This document shows, one piece after another, positions 53,340 to 62,497 of a stretch of DNA of 64,000 nucleotides (position 1 is the stretch's first letter; every line of letters starts with the position of its first letter). The DNA is from Oryzias latipes. Taxonomy: Eukaryota; Chordata; Actinopteri; Beloniformes; Adrianichthyidae. The DNA is taken from assembly GCF_002234675.1 (NCBI RefSeq), contig NC_019880.2:14249756-14313755 (forward strand), in the 5' to 3' direction. The notes beneath the pieces are model-generated. The model was not told where the DNA came from, did not search any database, and saw nothing but the letters and a program-made list of their open reading frames with translations. Position numbers and translations under genes: made by a program.

Positions 53340-53950
53340 ATCACACACTGAAAAATAGGGTTTGCTTTATCATTTTATTCTGCATAATGGAATGTTTGGC
53401 TCAAAACTGAGCTCTTTGGCATCGACTCAACCATTGGGTTTGGAGGAAGAGAATTGCTACCTATGACCCCAAGAACAGCTTCCCCACTGTCAAACATGGA
53501 GGTGGAAGCATTATGCTTTGTGGCTATTTTTCTGCACAGAGCTACGTCACCACGTTGATGGAGCCATTAATGGAAAATCTTGAGTGAGAACTTCCTACCC
53601 TCCTTAAGTCAGGACCCTTCAAATCAGTCATGGATGGGTCTTCCAACAGGTTAGTGACCTAGAACCTACAGCCAAGGCAACCAAGGAATGGCTGAAGAAC
53701 AATCATATCAAGGTCATTGAGAGGCCCAGCCCATGTCAATCCTATGGAGAGATCTCACAGTCGCCAAGCAACAGCCACCAAATATTCATGATGTAGAAGG
53801 GTCAAAAGAAGGGCAAATACATTTATATAAATTCTTTCAAGTTGATTTCTTTCTAGGTTTGCAATTCTGCACAACAAAGGACAACAACTTTTTTTCCTCC
53901 AAATAAAGGCAAAAACCTTGAAACTTCATGTGAGTTCTTGGCAACTGCCA
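53340..53950 (+). pseudogene. Tc1/mariner transposase relic
   Basis: Pieces of a Tc1 transposase are readable in shifting frames. They include ELFGIDS, MTPRTASP, a VKHGGGSIMLCGYF block near 53,490 (the family's VKHGGGSVMLWGCF), and [20 protein letters not shown] near 53,670-53,730. Stops and indels interrupt it, so it is dead. The downstream CAATTCTGCACAACAAAGG and AAATAAAGGCAAAAACC resemble the family's 3' end. Confidence 0.8.
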
Positions 53951-54104
53951 TTTCCCAAATCCTGCTCATACTGGACCCACATCTCCATGTCTTGGATATA
54001 AGTAATTAACTTGCCAATAACAAAGACTTATGAAAGGTCACTGAGGTGAACTTTGTAGACAAGTGCGGAAACTGTATAGTGTAAGGCTGATCGGCAAATA
54101 AAAG

Positions 54105-54600
54105 ACCATGAAAGTCATCTTGGACTTTAGTAGGCATAGAGGAGGGTTCACAGCTTCCCTTTCCTGGGCATCCCCATCTCAGCTGATCTAACTTGGTTTC
54201 CTAACATCCAGGACGTTATCAACAAGGCACATCAGCACGTCTGAAGCTGCTGGCAACCTACCGCTCAGCCAGTCCAACTGCATCATGGTCTGGCTCTCAG
54301 ATCAAACTGAAGAAGAGCAGCAGAAGCTTCAGTGCTGAAGATACTGGAGCAGATCATCGGCTACCCCCTTCCCTACCTGTCATCCTGTCTGAGTAAAGGG
54401 ACGTGTCAAGGACAGCCCCCTTCCTGCAGCTAACATACTGATACACATATCACTCCACACTTCTAATATTCTTAATTTCTCATGTCATTTACCCCTAATT
54501 TAAGATAACCCATTGTCATTTTGCTACATTTTACTTCAGTCTTGCTCAATTAAAATGTAGTCTGTACCCTGACAAAGGATTTGGAGATGCATAGCACATT
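54105..54600 (+). pseudogene. LINE reverse-transcriptase C-terminal relic (Rex1/L2-like)
   Basis: It contains KVILDFSRHRGGF-type coding near 54,110 and LGIPISADLTWFPN around 54,165-54,205. These match the FLGV.I..DLSW pattern after the RT domain in fish non-LTR elements. A string of short frames, then a tail with AAATGTAGTCTGTACCCTGAC, follow. Heavily mutated. Confidence 0.6.
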
Positions 54601-55264
54601 ATATGAGTTTAATAGGTCAGTGTTTCATTCTAAGGTGTTGGACATACAAATCAAAGGCCAAACGTTTGAGATAAAATGAGAAGTGTCTTCAGCACAGGTG
54701 TGAGCACTGAAATGTTTAGCTAGTGTTGTAGAAACTTGAACGGAGGTTAAAAAAATAATGTAATTGTTGAAATTTAGGTTGAAAAAACCTTCATTGGTGC
54801 GGTGCAGAAAAAAAATCTCTCATTTCAATTAAAAGTCATTTATTTATTGGTACAAAGTTGAAATGAGGTTTTCCTTCTTATAAGCCTTTTTTAGGGGTGG
54901 AGCTGGGGCTTGAACTGCAGAAAGTCTCCTCCTCAGCAGACAATTAGTCCCTCATGTTCTCTCTCCATCAAGGCCTCTGTGCTGCCTGAGAATGAAATGA
55001 AGAGGAAAACACATAAATGCCACAAGCCCTGGACATCCATGCAGATCACAAAGAGAAACCTCCTGGCTTTGCGGGGCAGAACCTTCCAAAAGCTGGGAGG
55101 AGAGCTCTTCAACCACACTTCAAGGACCCGCAGTGCTGCTGGACTTCACCAACCACAGTCTGGTCAGCAGCATGACATCCTAGAGCCTTTAGTTCTTTAC
55201 CATGGCACCATAACCTGCAATCCATCACATCATGCTTGATCAGTTATGCAACAACTTTAGAAAG

Positions 55265-55489
55265 TGTAACCCTTGTGCTATCCTAGGCACTTTACCATTG
55301 GGAGTTGGGTCATCTAGACCCACTAGACAGTGCTCTGAACCTTTTTTCTTCAATGATTTGTGATCTTCACTGGTGTCCATGGATTACATGAAATCTTTTC
55401 ACCTTTATCCACCTTTGTCATGGTAGGGAGAACACCTCAATGGAAGGGGGGGGGGGGGGGGGGTCATCTAAGATAGCACAAGGGTTACA
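55265..55489. mobile_element. MITE with TGTAACCCTTGTGCTATC inverted ends
   Basis: A 225-bp element. The left end TGTAACCCTTGTGCTATC is the exact inverse of the right end GATAGCACAAGGGTTACA. AAAG flanks both sides (55,261-55,264 and 55,490-55,493) and may be a 4-bp target duplication. It carries an 18-G run at 55,446-55,463. I recognise this as an abundant family in medaka-like fishes, without being able to check. Confidence 0.88.
55446..55463. repeat. Poly-G run, 18 G
   Basis: Eighteen consecutive G inside the MITE at 55,265-55,489. Confidence 0.97.
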
Positions 55490-55701
55490 AAAGATTTTTA
55501 CCATATGCTGATTCTTGTTTTCCTGATGCTCAGACAAAGCCCTTCAGTGTTTTTCTCTGGGTCATTTTGATTGGTCCTTGTGGGAAGAGATTAATGTATT
55601 AATAATACTGAAGAAATCAAGAGATATTCCACATCAACAGCATGAGAGTAACATGAAAGAAACAAGCCAACATTTATCTACAACATTACCACAATCTTTA
55701 C

Positions 55702-57145
55702 CTGGAGGTATCATTCTGGTAACGTCTGCTCCAGCTTTTCTGACTTCCGCTTGTTCCAGCCACCGGCCTGAACGGCGAGGATGTCTGTGCAGAATGAAAG
55801 GATCAAAATGTATTAAACTGAGAAAACAAATTACACAAAAAGGATGCATCTTCAATGAGTATTTACCAGTTTTTGACACATATGTACTCGGAAGATGTGT
55901 CTGCTGAAGAGAGGAAGCTGTTCAGTCGGTTCAGTCCCTTTCCCTGAAGTTGTCCCTTCTTGATTTCATCCTCGGATCCTCATCATTTCAACCAAAATGT
56001 ATGTTTGCAAACTTTTGAAACATAAGGGATTAGAAAAAAACTCCAACAGGAATAATGAGAAATAAGCCGTTGATAATTATTACCTCACACATCCAAGAGT
56101 GAACTTGAAAAGGACACATGTTCAACAGGTCCTGCATCTCAGGACAAGGAACGCCAACCTTCTCCAAATGCGATCAGAACTCGTAGACTACATCAGAGCA
56201 GAAGAACTGCAAGGTCTGTGGAGAAAGCCGTTTCTGCAAATAGAAGGGGTTCATGAAAATATCTCAACGGAACAGGTTCAGGAAGCTCGCTCACCTGGAG
56301 AGAGCTCTGAGTGGAGCCGCTTCCACTCTACATCCAGAGGAGGACGCCTCCCTGGGGGGGGGGTTCCATGCATGTCTCACTGGGCAGAGGCCCTAAGGAA
56401 GACCCAGGACACGCTGGGGAGACTACGTCTCTCAGCTGGCCCCGGGGTCCCCCAAGAGGAGCTGGAGGAGAGGGAAGTCTGGGCATCTTTGCTAAGACTG
56501 CTGCCCTCACAACCTGGTTCTGGATGAATGGAAGAAGATGGATGCATGGATGGAACGTGTTCAGTCCTTTCAGCAAAACTCCACGATGGCAGACTGCGAT
56601 CCTTCCTCATTTACTTTGCCAGAAGACTTGTTGGAGGACTCTGGTGCTGCCACAAACTTTCCTGCTCCACATCTCCCATCTCCAGGATTCTATCAAAACA
56701 AATGAATATTGTACATAAACATGATGATATGACACAAAATACATTAAGACATATAGGCAGGCGTGTTCATTTTCTTAAGGAAGAAGACATTAAAATAGCT
56801 TTACATGTTCTATTGCCCCATGAATGCAGTTCACAAAGGAGGTCTCCACAGTGTTTTTGGTCAGAAACGCATCTTCAAAATAACCACTGAGCCTAAAAGA
56901 ACAGAAAAGTTTACATAAGAAAAACATTTATACCATCAAAAATGTAGGTGGAAAAATTTTTTACACACCCCAGTTGGCTCTCAAAACAGTACATTTTGCA
57001 AGTTCCATCCACTGCTACAGCCAACATGGAGGGAGAGCATGCAGGACCCTGAAACAGATGAACCTGACAGCCTCTCCATCTCAAAGTTAGCAGAAAATCA
57101 GTCCAGGAACTATTTGTGCATGTTGTCTCCAAATAACTGACCCGT
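55702..57145 (-). pseudogene. KDZ/Zisupton-like transposase, decayed, multi-exon
   Basis: Minus-strand blocks in KDZ order. (a) 57,145-56,969 has CQVHLFQGPAC, then LAVAVDGTCKMYCFES. (b) 56,886-56,805 has GYFEDAFLTKNTVETSFV, joined in phase to (a) through a GT-AG intron. (c) 56,689 to about 56,575 has GDGRCGAG, SSNKSSGKVNEEG and SAIVEFC, again in phase. (d) About 56,290-56,084 has ASFLNLFR, IFMNPFYLQKRL, LQFFCSDVVYEF and SHLEKVGVPCPE. (e) 55,972-55,867 has GLNRLNSFLSS. (f) 55,784-55,702 has ILAVQAGGWNKRKSEKLEQ. The motif series VDGN.K..RF, CG...W.AA.E.S...SSK.DEEG, FLC.D, VNSFLS and GWN.RK is that of the family. In-frame TGA codons interrupt (c), (d) and (f), a SINE-like repeat lies between (c) and (d), and N- and C-termini are not found. 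Confidence 0.82.
56380..56565 (+). repeat. Fish LINE-tail/SINE-like repeat inserted in the transposase gene
   Basis: It contains CCAGGACACGCTGGGGAGAC, TCCCCCAAGAGGAGCTGGAG, then GGGAAGTCTGGGCATC, CTGCTGCCCTCACAACC, and a GGATGAATGGAAGAAGATGG tail. I recognise this block order from dispersed teleost repeats. It interrupts the transposase reading between the KVNEEG and NLFR blocks. The 142-codon ORF covering it is a repeat artefact. Confidence 0.7.
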
Positions 57146-57249
57146 CTGAAAGAGGAAAGGGAAAAAAACACGAGGTTCTTTTATGTATATACATACACAC
57201 ATACAAGAATCAGGAATCAGACTTTCTAACAGAATTTTTAGCTATTATA

Positions 57250-57812
57250 AAATCGTTCCCAGTGTTTTTTTTAATTACGATCATTTTGTTTTTAAAGACA
57301 TTTTTCTGCAGCACAGCAGCTCATAAGAATTTCACCTCAGAGCTGTGGTGCAGATGTTTGCCTCTGCTAATTTCCCATAAACCGTTTGTTGATTCTCTCT
57401 CCCGCTAGCTTATAGCACCTCACAAGCCCTAGCCGACATTAGCATAGCAAAAAAAAAAAATCAATGAGCAACATTGGAGCTATCCATGTGTACACTTTTG
57501 AGCCAGATACTAGCTCAGACTAGGGAACTCAGGACATTAATGGATCTACTGGTTTTTGTCTGCAAGTGGATGCATCAGAATTGGAGCGGAGCAGAGACTT
57601 TGGCCCATTCATGGCAGTTAGAGCGTCACAACTAAGAGCTTTTTGAGACAATGAGTTTCATCTTCTCCTGATCCATCGAGATTTGAATAAATACTCAGAA
57701 ACAGTTTTAATCTTATATTATTCTGTATATGTTTATATTTTTGTTAATGTTCTCAATAATGAGAAAAATGTTTGATCTTAAAAACGTGACTTCCATTGGA
57801 GCGGCTCTTTAA
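57250..57812 (+). repeat. MITE-like repeat, copy with the TCTTTAA end
   Basis: It contains TTTCCCATAAACC and TCCCGCTAGCTTATAGCACC followed by TCACAAGCC, matching 38,200-38,300. Then come GGATGCATCAGAATTGGAGC and GGAGCGGCTCTTTAA at the right end, matching the reverse of 18,086-18,330. Likely a nearly complete copy of that family inside the KDZ-like element. Confidence 0.6.
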
Positions 57813-57865
57813 CTTTGTTGACAACGCTAGGATAAATAAATGTGGTCAGCCAAATCAGCCATAAT

Positions 57866-58070
57866 TGTTTAGACCAGGGGTTTGCAGCCTGAGGCTCCAC
57901 AGCCACAAGTGGCTCCTTGACCCCTCCTTTGTGGTTCTCCGACAAAAAATAAAAATGTTTTTAATTCAAACAAATATCCTATTTTTCAGACGACACAGCG
58001 CATCACGCAAAACAAAACAGTCAGATAAGTCAAACTTTACTCAACTTGGTGATCTACTCAACAGTTGAAG
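57866..58070 (+). repeat. hAT-like MITE end
   Basis: CCAGGGGTTTGCAGCCTGAG followed by GCTCCACAGCCACAAGTGGC resembles the CAGGGGTCTGCAACC-type start of hAT/Charlie-like nonautonomous elements. The other end is not identified. Confidence 0.4.
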
Positions 58071-59685
58071 CAAAGTATTACTGTGCCAGGCTCCTGACTA
58101 CAGTACCCATAATGCTTCAATAATCTATCAAGCGGTAATGCACAATATTTTAAGAAATTCCAGCATTTATGACCAATTTTTTTAAACCTGACAACGTACC
58201 ACAAAAAATCAATTTGAGGTCAATACGCACAATTTAGAGGGCCTATCCCATGCTAGCCATTTAGAATAAACTATTTCCTCGATCTCTGAGGCTCCGCCTT
58301 TCTCTTCTTGTGGGTGTCGCCTATTTCATGACATCAACCTAGAGTCGGCGTCGGCAGCGTTTCTGCGTTTCTTCCATCCAAACTTTTGCAAAGATGGATG
58401 TGCATATTGTGTAATGAAAGCATTTTGCTGATCACCGCTAGCTCCATAGAGGAAGTGGGGGTGTCTGTTAGCCTGGAGGCGGTTTAGCTGCACAGGCTCT
58501 TCCTGGAAGAGGCTGCTCCTCACTTATGATGACGTCACAATGTGAGGACCCTCTTATTGTGAATTGGGAGGGGCTGGTGCTCAGAGGGTTTCAGAGGAAT
58601 GTTGAGAGATGCGTGAATGGATCAAAATACTGCTGTGGATTAAGTTTTGTGAGGAATTAACATTATAATACACTTTAAAATTTTAAAAAGTTGATATTGC
58701 ATGATATAGGCCTTTAAAGAAATACTGGCTGAGATGTACTAACAACATAAAATCTACAATGTGTAAAAAAAAGCCTTTGTAAACCCCAGTAGTTATCCAG
58801 TTTCCAAAATAACATAAATGCAAATGAGTGTTTGATTTTCTAAACGCTGAAGAGACACCTTGTGTGTCCTACTGAGTTCTGCACAGTGAGACATTAGAAA
58901 GGCTCTTAGCTGTTTAAAGGGCTGCAGACCCCCGTTTCTGGCTAAATGACCCAAAAGGAAACTTACCTCTGCGGAGACCACGTGACGTTTCCGCCCCCGT
59001 CCTCTATACAGAAGAGGCCTTCACCGTGATGCTGCGGCCTTTTAAATTTAAGATGGAAAAACGCCTCGTCATTCAACGTTAATCCTAAACAGCCAACACG
59101 TTTTTACTAAAAACCCATCTCTGGTTTCCCAAATCTAAACATTACATTTCTACAGAGAAAAGTTCAAAGCATCGCCCACCTTCCAGCTGTCCAAGAGTTC
59201 TTCAGCCGCGCGCCTTCCTGCGGGTTCATCCGGGGGTTTCCGGGGGAGTGGGGTGGGGGTGCCCGTATGACGCTGCGTTCACTGGCTTTTCGAAATGCGC
59301 ACTTCATGTCAATTGGGGCAAATTGAAGGCTTAAAAGCCTGATTACTTTAGATAATATATCCTATTTAATATATCATATTTAAAACTTTATTGAGAATTA
59401 CTACAGGAAACAGTGATGAAACCTTTTTTAACAGATAAATTAGAGCACTTCATTGTAATACTATAATATATGAGATACGTCAAAAAAATTGACAGTTAAA
59501 GAAAAAAGAATATAATAGATGCTAATATTTTATAAACTCCATCAAAATAATTGTTTCATCTCATTTATCATAATATTTATAGGTTTTTTATCACACACCA
59601 TTAGACTCGTAGTGTAAATAAATTAAAATGCAGAAAAATCAATTTAAAGAACTCTTTGGTCAGCCCCTGAACTCAACATTTTTCC
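58071..59685. other. KDZ-like element interior, 5' side of the transposase
   Basis: Sequence between the hAT-like repeat and the right TIR. 58,320-58,560 has a repeat-like stretch with ATGACGTCAC. 58,960-59,260 is CpG-rich (CGCGCGCCTTCCTGCGGG) and may be the transposase promoter with a 5' exon ending at the AGAGGTAAGT donor (about 58,968). No KDZ N-terminal domain is recognisable. Confidence 0.45.
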
Positions 59686-60500
59686 GGTTTGTTGTCACAT
59701 GTCAATCAAAGCCTAATCGCCGCAACAGCAACACGGAACGAGAAAACCTATACACGGGTCCCTAGAAATGTAAATAAAAGAAATTAATAAATCGCAACGT
59801 ACCTTTTTACGAGATTTTCCACAGGAAAAAAAGAGAAAGGCACGTCACGTGACCCACGTCAGCCTGCATATATTTATGGAAAAGATCAGACGCGTTCAGA
59901 TCCTTGAGGAAAAGTTGAACGTAACAAACAAACTACGAACTGCATGTCTGCAATGAATGGATATTATGAAAATAAAGGGGATATATACTGCTAGAAATGT
60001 TTTCAAAAATAAATCAGTCCATATTCACTCATATTTTACAATTTTCTGCGGAAAAAAAGAGAAACATATAAGTCACGTGACCCACGCGCACGTCTGCAGA
60101 TATGAATGAAAGTTAACGTGTTTCTCCAACGTAACACAGAGCCTTTGGGAGAAAAAGTTGAACGAAACAAGCAAACTACAAACTGTATGTCCAACATGAA
60201 AGCACATTTTAAAAGAAAATGGTATATTTCTCACTAGAAATGTTGTCAAAATAAAAATTAGTCCTCAAAATATCTTGTTTTATGGGATATTCCACCGAAA
60301 AATGAACGTGCATCCGCCATGTTTTTTGCTCACGGCAGGCCAAACCTCCAAAGTCACGTGATCCTGAGAAGACTTGTAGAAAATGAATAGAAAAATGAAA
60401 CGTATCCGCCTCACAGTTTAGGGGGCGTTTTTGTAAAACTCTCACGCATTTTCATGTGGACAAATGTAGCTACTACACATTTTAGGATGAGACTGGGTTG
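59686..60500 (-). repeat. Right terminal inverted repeat of KDZ-like element
   Basis: The inverse of the left repeat. It carries GTCACGTGACCCAC blocks near 59,844 and 60,072 and an ATCCTG-flanked GTCACGTGAT near 60,353. Identity with the left repeat fades below about 59,690, after the AACAAACCGGAA block. Confidence 0.93.
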
Positions 60501-60507
60501 AACGTGC
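60501..60507. repeat. Target-site duplication, right copy (AACGTGC)
   Basis: Identical to 47,372-47,378. One copy belongs to the original LINE sequence, because removing the other restores the ORF2 frame. Confidence 0.93.
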
Positions 60508-61009
60508 AGTTCCAGTCACCGCCCATCACTATAACGTCCCCTGGATCACAGTTCTTCAAAAAATCCTCTAAAGTGAGGAAAAAGGGGATTCTGTGAGCAC
60601 CTTCTGCAGGTGCATAAAAGTTAATCAAACAAAATTTAAACCCGTTCAGTTCAACCCTCACAGTGAGGAACCTGCCCGCGGCCACCTCACTAACGGATAA
60701 GATATTAAGACTCAGCCGAGGTGAAAAAAGAACCGCCACCCCAGCAGAGAAGACTGTACCATGAGAAAGGAAAGACTGACCCCTCCACCACAGAGCCCAT
60801 TCTGCTTCAGTCAGTACATCACTATGTGTCTCCTGTAAAAACAAAATATCCAGAGCTTTATCTTCAAAAATGTCTTTAATAATCGCCCTCTTTTCCGCAT
60901 CTCTCCCACCATTAATGTTTAAAGAGCCTGCCTTAAATGTAAACATAGAGTGAAGAAGGAAAAGTGAAGAAAATAACAGGAAAAGAATCATCCACACACA
61001 CACAGTCAT
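60501..61009 (-). CDS. Tx1 LINE ORF2, N-terminal part (APE endonuclease)
   Basis: The start Met (61,009) begins 2 nt after the ORF1 stop, TAG-TT-ATG, in a different frame. A hydrophobic start is followed by LNINGGRDAEKRA (endonuclease start), FLQETH (catalytic Glu), AGVAVLF, and GGDWNC (Asp-Asn motif), where the frame is cut by the transposon end. Downstream of the cut the open frame reads only five or six transposon codons before a stop. With one copy of the AACGTGC duplication removed it continues exactly in frame into 47,371. The endonuclease nicks target DNA to prime reverse transcription. Confidence 0.92.
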
Positions 61010-61011
61010 AA

Positions 61012-62322
61012 CTACGTCAGTGTTTCACCCTTTTTCTTCATTTTCAACCTCCTGGAGCTTTTACCCTTCAAAGCCTTCAACTGTTTACGAACGGTAGTGA
61101 CATGTTTCTTTAATCGAAACCGTTTCTTTTCATCAAGTATATTAAAGTCAACCTGTTTCTGCAAAGTTAGTGACGTCAGAATGAACTTCTCCAAATCTGG
61201 AAAATAATCAGCCACTTTAACTGGTCTACCAAATGAATCTTCTAGGAAGTGATTGATTTCCTCAAGTGAATAAATGTCATCGGACGATATCTGGGACTCT
61301 GCCAGAGAGACACAGTCAGAGTCTGAATCCAGCTCCATGTCTGTGGTGACAGGAGGAGGAATCACAGCAGAAAAATCATCAGTAACAGCAGACTGTCCAT
61401 CTGCACACTCAACCCCTTCACCAGTCACCCCTGTGCCCATTTTATCACCACTAGAATGGTCAGAAATACCTCCAACATTCTCAACACTGACACTCACACC
61501 ACCTTCAGACTCCTCCTGAAGCTCTGAGGCAGGAGCAACAGTGTTGTCTCTAACATTAACCTCACTATTGCTGCTCTGAGCAGCTTCAGAGCTGCAACCT
61601 TCACCAGGATCTGTACCAGTTAGAAGGGCGGGGTCCCCCACACCCACACAGTCTGCAGTGGCGAGCCCCTGCTCCACCTGAGCGGCCGGAGCGGCCTCAT
61701 CAGGCCGCCCTTCAGCTGCCCTGTGAGGGCAGGCGGCGCGCTTATGCCCAGCGTTTCCGCACTCAAAGCACTTCAGATTTCCCGTGCTGGCATAGACCAA
61801 ATAATTGCCATCCCCGTGCTTCACGCGGAAGGACACGTCCAGAGTCTGAGCAGAAGAGCTAAGAAACATGAAAACCTGTCTGCGGAAGGACTGAACATGT
61901 CTCAGCTTCTCACTCCTGCAGCCCAAACCTACAGTTCGGAAACCGCTAGCAAACTTTCCGTAACGCTGCAGCTCTTTTTCCAGAGCGTCGTTGGGAATGA
62001 ACGGGGGAACCCCCGAAACAATGACACGCGTCGACGGCACCGCGAGCGGGGACACCTGCAGGAACTCCCCGCCCACAGTGACGCCACACGCGATCAAGTC
62101 AGATACCAAACGCTCCTCCGTCAGAAAAACTATCACTCCTTTGTTCATCCGAGAAGCATAAGTAATGTTGGCGTGACCAACTAAGTCTCCCACGGCAAGG
62201 AGAATTGTCTCCACAGACACCTGTGGGTCGGGTTGGACGCGGACCCCATGCCTCAGGGACAAGGACGGCGTCTGAGACACCATCCCGGCGAGGCGGGTGA
62301 ACCGCTGATCCCCCAAACTCAC
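61012..62322 (-). CDS. Tx1 LINE ORF1 protein (RNA-binding, CCHC zinc knuckle)
   Basis: A 436-codon intact frame. Residues about 98-165 have an RRM-like pattern (TRVIVSGVPPFIPNDALEKE, then a VFMFLSS strand). Residues 185-198 form a CCHC knuckle (CFECGNAGHKRAAC). Residues about 215-340 are low-complexity and acidic, rich in Ser/Glu/Gly/Val. The C-terminus is strongly basic (KKRFRLKKHVTTV, KGKSSRRLKMKKKG). This layout fits LINE ORF1 proteins, which coat the element RNA. It ends TAG two bases before the ORF2 ATG, suggesting termination-reinitiation for ORF2. The start Met is the first in a long open frame. Confidence 0.9.
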   Translation of the reverse strand: MSLGDQRFTRLAGMVSQTPSLSLRHGVRVQPDPQVSVETILLAVGDLVGHANITYASRMNKGVIVFLTEERLVSDLIACGVTVGGEFLQVSPLAVPSTRVIVSGVPPFIPNDALEKELQRYGKFASGFRTVGLGCRSEKLRHVQSFRRQVFMFLSSSAQTLDVSFRVKHGDGNYLVYASTGNLKCFECGNAGHKRAACPHRAAEGRPDEAAPAAQVEQGLATADCVGVGDPALLTGTDPGEGCSSEAAQSSNSEVNVRDNTVAPASELQEESEGGVSVSVENVGGISDHSSGDKMGTGVTGEGVECADGQSAVTDDFSAVIPPPVTTDMELDSDSDCVSLAESQISSDDIYSLEEINHFLEDSFGRPVKVADYFPDLEKFILTSLTLQKQVDFNILDEKKRFRLKKHVTTVRKQLKALKGKSSRRLKMKKKGETLT

Positions 62323-62474
62323 CAGTGAAAGTCGTTAAATACAGTAAATAACTCAAAATAGAAAACGAACAAAGGAGCACTAAACCACACAAACTTTCTG
62401 TCAAACTCTCAAACTCACTCACTCACCCACACCGTCCATGCTGACGCCGCTACCAATCTCCCAGCATGCAGTGC
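62323..62474 (-). promoter_or_regulatory. Tx1 LINE 5' UTR with a ZNF143/SBS-like motif
   Basis: The 5' end of the LINE begins right after the (TTTC)n run (minus strand). It contains GCATGCTGGGAG at 62,469-62,458, matching the first 11 bases of the reverse-complement ZNF143/Staf consensus, GCATGCTGGGA. Such a site could act as an internal promoter. No TATA box is evident. Confidence 0.5.
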
Positions 62475-62496
62475 AAGAAAGAAAGAAAGAAAGAAA
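62475..62496. repeat. (GAAA)n at the LINE 5' boundary
   Basis: About five copies of GAAA directly adjoining the LINE 5' end, the same motif and orientation as the long tract at the 3' end. Together they define the target as a GAAA/TTTC microsatellite. Confidence 0.93.
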
Positions 62497-62497
62497 A

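Larger units (their letters stand above)
47379..60500. mobile_element. 13.1-kb DNA transposon, KDZ (Kyakuja-Dileera-Zisupton)-like, long inverted repeats
   Basis: Ends CAACCCAGTCTCATCCTAAA are exact inverses. The inverted repeats extend about 0.8 kb with high but not full identity. A 7-bp duplication flanks it (Zisupton is reported to make 8-bp ones). The only recognisable internal gene is a broken transposase on the minus strand, 55,702-57,145, with the KDZ motif order. Between 48,480 and 55,000 lie AT-rich DNA, a Tc1 relic, a LINE relic and MITEs, so this is a bloated, nonautonomous-looking copy. Assignment to KDZ rests on the transposase motifs recognised by eye. Confidence 0.85.
43843..62474 (-). 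mobile_element. Tx1-clade LINE, full length but split by a 13.1-kb DNA transposon
   Basis: A non-LTR retrotransposon on the minus strand, about 5.5 kb once the insertion at 47,379-60,500 and one 7-bp duplication are removed. From 5' to 3' it has a short 5' UTR (62,323-62,474), ORF1 (RNA-binding with a CCHC knuckle), ORF2 (APE endonuclease plus reverse transcriptase) and a short 3' UTR (43,843-43,935). Both outer boundaries are (GAAA)n, indicating insertion into a TTTC/GAAA microsatellite. Tx1-clade LINEs are known for sequence-specific targeting. Confidence 0.88.

Noticed and set aside
54910..55239. 109-codon plus-strand ORF next to the LINE relic
   Set aside because: Basic and unfamiliar; no homology recognised and it is surrounded by dead repeats.
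56099..56890. Overlapping plus-strand ORFs of 142, 135 and 120 codons
   Set aside because: They are antisense to the transposase blocks or run through a dispersed repeat, and their frames end within it.
47379..60500. Teratorn-like (piggyBac/herpesvirus) element, because of long inverted ends in a probable medaka-like fish
   Set aside because: Size is only 13 kb, no TTAA duplication, no viral gene seen, and the transposase blocks fit KDZ instead.
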